Shown: one piece after another, positions 59,020 through 64,000 of the stretch | How the letters are laid out: the number at the start of each line of letters is the position of its first letter | How positions within the stretch are numbered: the stretch's first letter is position 1 | NCBI RefSeq assembly: GCF_014207135.1 | Contig: NZ_JACHCC010000004.1 | Span: forward strand, 62,001-126,000 | Direction: 5' to 3' | From: Pedobacter cryoconitis | GTDB taxonomy: Bacteria > Bacteroidota > Bacteroidia > Sphingobacteriales > Sphingobacteriaceae | DNA length: 64,000 bases | Made by a program: the position numbers and the translations under genes | Notes under the pieces: model-generated | Seen by the model: the letters and a program-made list of their open reading frames with translations, nothing else | What the model was told of the DNA's origin: nothing | Database searches by the model: none

Positions 59020-61608
59020 ATGACGCAGAAACTAAGAGTTACAGGACAGCGAGAATCAATTTTCAACAATGAAGTTGTCTCCAGATTTGAGCTTTACAAC
59101 AGCCTGTTCCTAACCCTCCCTTTTTATAAAATCAAGGATACCGGTACATTGTTACCCCTTTTTATTAAACATTGTGATGATGGAGTGAAAAACCTTGAAA
59201 CTCCGGCAGAGATTATTAAGACCTTTTTTGACCGGTATACCCAGGCGACGGATCCCAAGGATATTGTTGACTTATTGTTCCGGTTTATTCAATACATTGA
59301 ACGTCAGGTTGTTTTATTTGACGCCGTAGAAGATGCCTCTTTTAACAAATTAAATACTGCAGAAGATCAGAGTTCACTGAGATCTCTGCTGAGAAAGAGT
59401 GAATTTAATACGGAACTGCATGAAAAAACAGCTCAGCTGATAGAAGATTTTTCTCTCCGCCTGGTCCTGACCGCACACCCTACACAGTTTTATCCTGGCA
59501 GTGTATTGTCGATTATTAACGATCTGACCTCAGCGATAAAAATCAATGACATCAACACGATCAATCAGCTACTCCAGCAACTCGGGAAAACGCCTTTCTT
59601 TAATAAAAAATCGCCGACACCGGTAGATGAGGCTCTCAGTCTGACCTGGTACCTGGAAAATGTATTTTATTTCGCTGCAGCCAACATACAGTCCGAAATA
59701 GACAGCAGCCTTGAAGAATATAATATCCCAACTAAAAAAGTCATAGAACTGGGTTTCTGGCCTGGAGGTGACAGGGACGGCAATCCTAATGTACATGCAA
59801 AGGATACCGTACAGGTTTCCAAAATGCTGCGTCAGATCCTGTTCCGCTGTTATTACCGGGATTTCCGGAACCTGAAACGCAGGATTACTTTCAGAGGAGT
59901 TGAAGAAACGGTCTATAAAGTACAGGATATCCTGTATAAAAATGCCTTTGATACGAATATCACCCCTGAGAATATTTCTTCTTTCCTGATCGAAAACCTG
60001 AATAAAATTAAAGATACGCTGATAGAATTCCACGATGGTCTGTTTGCCGGCCTGGTGGATGATCTGCTGCGTAAGGTCGGGCTGTTTGGCTGCCATTTTG
60101 CTTCTCTGGATATCAGGCAGGACAGCAGGGTACTGCGCGATGTCCATGCTTACTGCAGAAAATTTAAACCAATCAACTCTCTTTTTCCTGAGAACTATGA
60201 CTCCTTAAGTGAAGAAGAAAAAATACAACATCTTTCTTTCAAGAACGCCAGGGTTAATTATCCGGGGGATGCTGATTCGCTCACTGATGATACTTTACAG
60301 ACGATTGCAGAACTCAGGGAAATACAACAGCAGAATGGTGAACTGGCCTGCCACCGCTATATTATCAGTAATTGTCAGCAGGCAAGTGATATCCTCCAGC
60401 TAATGGAATTGTTTTTATGGAACGGGTGGGATGAGAAAGAACTGAACATAGATTTTGTCCCATTATTCGAAACAGTGAACGATCTGGAAGGTGCTTCGGA
60501 AATCATGGAACGATTGTATACGCATCCTTTTTACAGGAAGCACCTCGAAAGCAGGGGGAATAAGCAGGATATTATGCTCGGTTTCTCGGATAGTACAAAG
60601 GATGGTGGTTATTTAATGGCCAACTGGTCTATTTTTAACGCCAAGGTGGCCTTAACGGCTACCTCGACGGCACATCATATCCGCCTGGCATTTTTCGACG
60701 GCCGTGGAGGCCCCCCTTCAAGAGGAGGCGGTAAAACGCATCGTTTTTATGCTTCTATGGGTAAGGAAATCGCAAACAAAAATATCCAGCTGACCATACA
60801 GGGGCAAACTATCAGCTCACAGTACGGCTCTATTGACAGTGCGAGCTTTAACATGGAGCAGCTGATCAATGCCGGTATTTCTTCGGGACTGAAGGAAAAA
60901 CATAATATTTTACTCGATACAGTGCACCAGGAAGTCTTAAATGTAATGGCCAAAGATAGTTTTGATGCTTTTGTAAGCCTGCGTAAACACCCGCTGTTTT
61001 TAGAATACCTGGAGCGTTTCTCTCCATTGAGTTTATTATCTAAAATCACGATCAGCAGCAGGCCGGTCAAAAGAAGTTCGGGTGAAAAATTACGCCTGGA
61101 AGATCTCCGGGCGATCAGTTTTGTAACTGCCTGGGGCCAGCTTAAACAGAATATCCCTGGTTTTTATGGAATCGGTACGGCTTTAAAAAACCAGGAAGCC
61201 TCGGGTAACTGGGAGAAAATCCGTAAAACCTATCAGGAATCAGGTTATTTTAAAACTATCATTGACAACTGTATGATGTCAATGAGCAAAACTGATTTTT
61301 CTATTACGGCTTATTTTGGCAAAGACCCTGTATTTGGTGATTTCTGGAATATGCTTCGTGACGAATATGAGCGTTCGAAAGAAATGCTGTTAAAACTGGC
61401 AGGTCATACCGTGCTGATGGAAAACTATCCGGTAGAGAAGAGATCTATCGCTGTGCGCGAAAAAATTGTACTTCCTCTGGTGCTGATCCAGCATTATGCT
61501 TTAGAGAAACTGCAGCATGAACTAACTGAACAGGCACATCAGGCCTATGAGAAACTAGCGATAAGAACCGTTTACGGGATTGTCAATGCGGGCAGGAACT
61601 CTGCCTGA
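59020..61608 (+). CDS. ppc: Phosphoenolpyruvate carboxylase
   Basis: Makes oxaloacetate from PEP and bicarbonate, replenishing the TCA cycle. The 862-residue enzyme shows LTAHPTQFYPGSVLS (catalytic His, near residue 150), GFWPGGDRDGNPN, FFDGRGGPPSRGGGKTHRF (the mobile PEP-binding loop) and LGFSDSTKDGGYL. The C-terminus reads YGIVNAGRNSA, one of the variant endings of the usual NTG. No TAnnTTTG box was found upstream. Confidence 0.96.
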   Translation: MTQKLRVTGQRESIFNNEVVSRFELYNSLFLTLPFYKIKDTGTLLPLFIKHCDDGVKNLETPAEIIKTFFDRYTQATDPKDIVDLLFRFIQYIERQVVLFDAVEDASFNKLNTAEDQSSLRSLLRKSEFNTELHEKTAQLIEDFSLRLVLTAHPTQFYPGSVLSIINDLTSAIKINDINTINQLLQQLGKTPFFNKKSPTPVDEALSLTWYLENVFYFAAANIQSEIDSSLEEYNIPTKKVIELGFWPGGDRDGNPNVHAKDTVQVSKMLRQILFRCYYRDFRNLKRRITFRGVEETVYKVQDILYKNAFDTNITPENISSFLIENLNKIKDTLIEFHDGLFAGLVDDLLRKVGLFGCHFASLDIRQDSRVLRDVHAYCRKFKPINSLFPENYDSLSEEEKIQHLSFKNARVNYPGDADSLTDDTLQTIAELREIQQQNGELACHRYIISNCQQASDILQLMELFLWNGWDEKELNIDFVPLFETVNDLEGASEIMERLYTHPFYRKHLESRGNKQDIMLGFSDSTKDGGYLMANWSIFNAKVALTATSTAHHIRLAFFDGRGGPPSRGGGKTHRFYASMGKEIANKNIQLTIQGQTISSQYGSIDSASFNMEQLINAGISSGLKEKHNILLDTVHQEVLNVMAKDSFDAFVSLRKHPLFLEYLERFSPLSLLSKITISSRPVKRSSGEKLRLEDLRAISFVTAWGQLKQNIPGFYGIGTALKNQEASGNWEKIRKTYQESGYFKTIIDNCMMSMSKTDFSITAYFGKDPVFGDFWNMLRDEYERSKEMLLKLAGHTVLMENYPVEKRSIAVREKIVLPLVLIQHYALEKLQHELTEQAHQAYEKLAIRTVYGIVNAGRNSA

Positions 61609-61614
61609 TCATTA

Positions 61615-61646
61615 AAAAAAAGGGACCTTGTCAGGTCCCTTTTTTT
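61615..61646. terminator. Bidirectional terminator between ppc and the RND gene
   Basis: Perfect 14-bp stem (61615-61628 with 61633-61646; core AAAGGGACCT) and a 4-base loop, with A and T runs on either side. Confidence 0.9.
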
Positions 61647-61648
61647 GT

Positions 61649-64000
61649 TTAAATCTCTGTTTTTTCATCCACCTCAATGGCAGGTGGAATCAACTCGTAA
61701 ATAATCGGGGTAACAATTCTGGATAATAAAGTAGAACTGATCAACCCGCCGATTAAAACAATCGCAAGCGGAGCAATTAAAGGATTGGTAGATATTGCAA
61801 TCGGGATCAATCCTCCGATAGCGGTCAGTGAAGTCAGTACAATAGGTAAGAAACGAACCTCACCAGCCTCCCGTATTGCCTCCTGAAGGCTCTTGCCCTG
61901 CTGTCTCAGCTGATTGGTAAAATCAACCAGCAGGATCGTATTTTTCACTTCTATTCCTGCCAGCGCAATCAGCCCGATAATCGCTACAAAAGATAAGGAA
62001 TTACCTGTAAGCCATAATGCCACAGCTGCCCCTACTACGCCTAAAGGTATCACTGATAGTACAATCAGTGTACTTTTGAAGGTCTTGAAGAGCAGGATCA
62101 ATACTGCGATAAACAGGAATACGGTTACCAGGATAATGCTTAAGAAGCCACCGAATGAATTATTCCGCGACTCAACTTCTCCGCCCATCTCATAACTGTA
62201 ACCGGCAGGCAGCTTCAGTTTATTCATTTTCAGAACCACATCATCGATCACTCTGTTGACCAGAAAACCTTCCTGTACATTCGCCTGTACGGATACAACC
62301 CGCTTTTTCTCCTGGTGATTAATCACTGCCGGTGAAGCTTCGAGTTTCAGGTCGGCAATCTGGTTCATCGGCAATGCCACTCCTTTTGCGTTATCGACAT
62401 ATAAATTCCGGAAAGCATCCATCCCTGGCCTGCCCTCTTTGGTCCGGGTGAGTAAAACACCGTAGCCATTTTTATTATCATTATTGTAAAAGGTACCCAA
62501 GCTGAGCCCCGTTACTGCAAGTCTGGCAGTCCGGTCAATATTCACTGTTGATACACCTGCCAGTTGTGCTTTTTCTTTATTCACAACTACACGGATATCG
62601 CTCTTTAACAGGTTAACAGGGTTATTGATATACATATTGCCTGGCACTTCATGCAACAGTTTCTCCACCTGGATAGAGAGTGCCCGCAAAGTATCCAGAT
62701 TATCGCCGAAAAGACGTACTTCTACAGGTGCAATGACCGGCGGCCCCTGCTGGAAATTTTTCACCTCAATTTTAGCCCCGGGATAGTGTGCCCAGTGCTG
62801 CTGTAATCGTTGAATCAGCCTGAGTTTCTTGTCAGGCGAAGTATCATCATCGAGCTGTACAAACAACTGTGCAAAATCACTCCGGTCATTCTCTGGTATC
62901 ACGTTATAATAAATCCTCGGGTTTCCTTTGCCAACATTCGTCGAATAATATTTCACCTCAGGCTCTTTTTTAAGCTCTTTTTCTATCGCTCTGGCAATGG
63001 TATCTGTATAAGACAGATTGGATTGATTAGGCGTGGTAATATTAACCAGGAACTGTGGTTTTTCTGAAGCAGGGAATAAACTGAACCCAATCACCTTAAA
63101 CAAAAAGACAGAAGAAGCAAAAAGTACCACAGCTACTGAGATTGTCAGTAAGGGTTTTTGCAAGGCTTTATCCAGCAAACGGGCATAACTACCATGAATC
63201 AGCTTTTTTAAGCCTCTCATCAGCAGATTTCCTTCGGGGTTTCCGACATGGGATTTCAGCAGACGGCTGGATAAAAAAGGGATAATGGTTAAAGACACCA
63301 GCATTGAAGCCATTACACAGAAAATAACAGCCAGCGGCAGTGACCTGATAAAGTCTCCTGAGCCTTCGGGTAAAAACACCAGTGGCATAAAAGCAATAAT
63401 CAGGGTAATGGTACAACCTACTACGGCCATCCCAATCTGTTTTGTTGCTTTAAGCGTAGATTCCAGACGGCTATGACCTTCGAGCATCCAGCGTTCTATA
63501 TTCTCCACCACGACAATACTATCATCGACAAGCAGTCCCAAAGCAACCACCAGACCAACAATACTCAGCTGGTTCAGGTTAAATCCGAATAGCTGTAAAA
63601 GCACAATCCCGATAGCGAGTGAAAGCGGAATAGAAATCATCACAATGATAGCGGGTCGCATCCCCAGTGGTAATAAAGTAACTGCGACCAGTAAAATTGC
63701 AATGATAAAATCGTGTCCCAGGCCTGTTAACCTCCTGTTTACATTATCAGCCTGATCAAAATTCTGAACCAGGTCAATATTTGCAGGCAGCGTTTTTTTG
63801 AAACTGGCCAGCACAGGCTCATAAACTTTTTGTGTTTTACTGATGTTCTCTCCTTCTTTCTGCGCCGCGGTCACAAATAAACACCTGTGCCCGTTTAAAC
63901 GGGTAATATGTTTTTCTTCTTCATAGCCATAATATACCCGGGCTATGTTTTTCAGAATAATATTTTTCCCTCCGGCTGCATATACAATTGTATTCTGAAC
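61649..64000 (-). CDS. RND family efflux transporter, C-terminal part
   Basis: Partial gene: the frame is open through the right edge (63998-64000 is the first codon seen), so only the last 783 codons are here; full RND pumps have about 1050. The visible part starts in the first periplasmic loop and includes ITRLNGHRCLFVTAAQKEGE, the membrane-spanning block HDFIIAILLVAVTLLPLG onward, VALGLLVDDSIVVVENIERW (the GLLVDDSIVVVENIER motif with the proton-relay Asp pair) and the second membrane half ending near IVTPIIYELIPP. The family looks CzcA/CusA- or HAE1-like. The adaptor and outer membrane gene are not in the window. Confidence 0.9.
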   Translation of the reverse strand, partial: VQNTIVYAAGGKNIILKNIARVYYGYEEEKHITRLNGHRCLFVTAAQKEGENISKTQKVYEPVLASFKKTLPANIDLVQNFDQADNVNRRLTGLGHDFIIAILLVAVTLLPLGMRPAIIVMISIPLSLAIGIVLLQLFGFNLNQLSIVGLVVALGLLVDDSIVVVENIERWMLEGHSRLESTLKATKQIGMAVVGCTITLIIAFMPLVFLPEGSGDFIRSLPLAVIFCVMASMLVSLTIIPFLSSRLLKSHVGNPEGNLLMRGLKKLIHGSYARLLDKALQKPLLTISVAVVLFASSVFLFKVIGFSLFPASEKPQFLVNITTPNQSNLSYTDTIARAIEKELKKEPEVKYYSTNVGKGNPRIYYNVIPENDRSDFAQLFVQLDDDTSPDKKLRLIQRLQQHWAHYPGAKIEVKNFQQGPPVIAPVEVRLFGDNLDTLRALSIQVEKLLHEVPGNMYINNPVNLLKSDIRVVVNKEKAQLAGVSTVNIDRTARLAVTGLSLGTFYNNDNKNGYGVLLTRTKEGRPGMDAFRNLYVDNAKGVALPMNQIADLKLEASPAVINHQEKKRVVSVQANVQEGFLVNRVIDDVVLKMNKLKLPAGYSYEMGGEVESRNNSFGGFLSIILVTVFLFIAVLILLFKTFKSTLIVLSVIPLGVVGAAVALWLTGNSLSFVAIIGLIALAGIEVKNTILLVDFTNQLRQQGKSLQEAIREAGEVRFLPIVLTSLTAIGGLIPIAISTNPLIAPLAIVLIGGLISSTLLSRIVTPIIYELIPPAIEVDEKTEI

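Noticed and set aside
59569..60147. A 192-codon open frame on the minus strand inside ppc
   Set aside because: It lies fully antisense to a clear phosphoenolpyruvate carboxylase and its translation shows no domain or signal.
1..64000. CRISPR arrays, tRNA or rRNA genes, prophage or complete insertion sequences
   Set aside because: I looked for regular direct repeats, tRNA-like hairpins, integrases and transposases and found none. The KilA-N gene and the IS-like hairpin are single isolated signals.

Overview
This window looks like a chromosomal segment of a Bacteroidota bacterium, most likely Sphingobacteriaceae and Pedobacter-like. The reasons are the acyl-ornithine carbamoyltransferase type of arginine operon, many family members typical of that group (DUF2911, DUF6249, TerC, split B12-binding protein, histidine kinases with an HQLGTP box), and a recurrent TAnnTTTG promoter box in place of Shine-Dalgarno signals. 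The content is mainly core and housekeeping. I see no prophage, transposase gene, CRISPR array, rRNA or tRNA.

Layout. 1-6960 (minus): an arginine operon read as GNAT acetyltransferase, argG, argC, argD, argF', an exported alpha/beta hydrolase, argB and the first codons of a proC-like gene. 7089-10773 (plus): a possible 43-residue membrane peptide, an M28 peptidase, an old-yellow-enzyme oxidoreductase, a YbaB protein and a UPF0173 hydrolase. 10844-16367 (minus): polA, then a DNA alkylation/redox operon (trmB, alkyltransferase-like protein, AhpD-like protein, tag, CPBP protease). 16508-18428 (plus): GDP-fucose synthase and OxyR, which converges on superoxide dismutase. 19182-24192: tadA/csaA, an rRNA methyltransferase, a bestrophin, an NdpA-like nucleoid protein and TerC. 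24270-26603 (minus): ECF sigma factor, membrane partner and an exported beta-repeat protein. 26751-38963: aspS, a KilA-N protein, a TlpA thioredoxin, a YtxH/holin-like trio, an NtrC-type regulator, a crotonase with a stand-alone B12-binding protein, glnS, a lipoprotein amidase and a DPP III-like lipoprotein.

39030-45926 (minus) is a six-gene signalling operon: REC-histidine kinase, a 1197-residue hybrid kinase with three receiver domains, a response regulator, CheR, CheB and another response regulator. No chemoreceptor or CheA/CheW lies in the window. 46056-53223 holds a zinc metallopeptidase, gltX, a kinase/DinB/thioesterase operon, a DUF6249 protein, a Crp-like regulator, an SMR exporter and a second ECF sigma/membrane partner pair. 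53282-58787 holds DUF2911, a small membrane protein and a TetR-TolC-HlyD-MFS drug efflux operon. The window ends with ppc and the C-terminal part of an RND exporter.

The most interesting signals are regulatory DNA and unusual residues. A 19-bp perfect inverted repeat surrounds the oxyR promoter, and its arms resemble OxyR boxes. A 29-bp perfect inverted repeat upstream of tlpA carries a promoter box in each arm. The carbamoyltransferase has Val90 at the position that separates acetyl- from succinyl-ornithine enzymes. The TetR gene has a near-perfect 32-bp palindrome over its promoter. Both ECF genes are preceded by TGYAAC/GTC-type promoter candidates. PolA carries two beta-clamp-like motifs in a linker. 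All family names are from recognition of the sequence; no database search was run.
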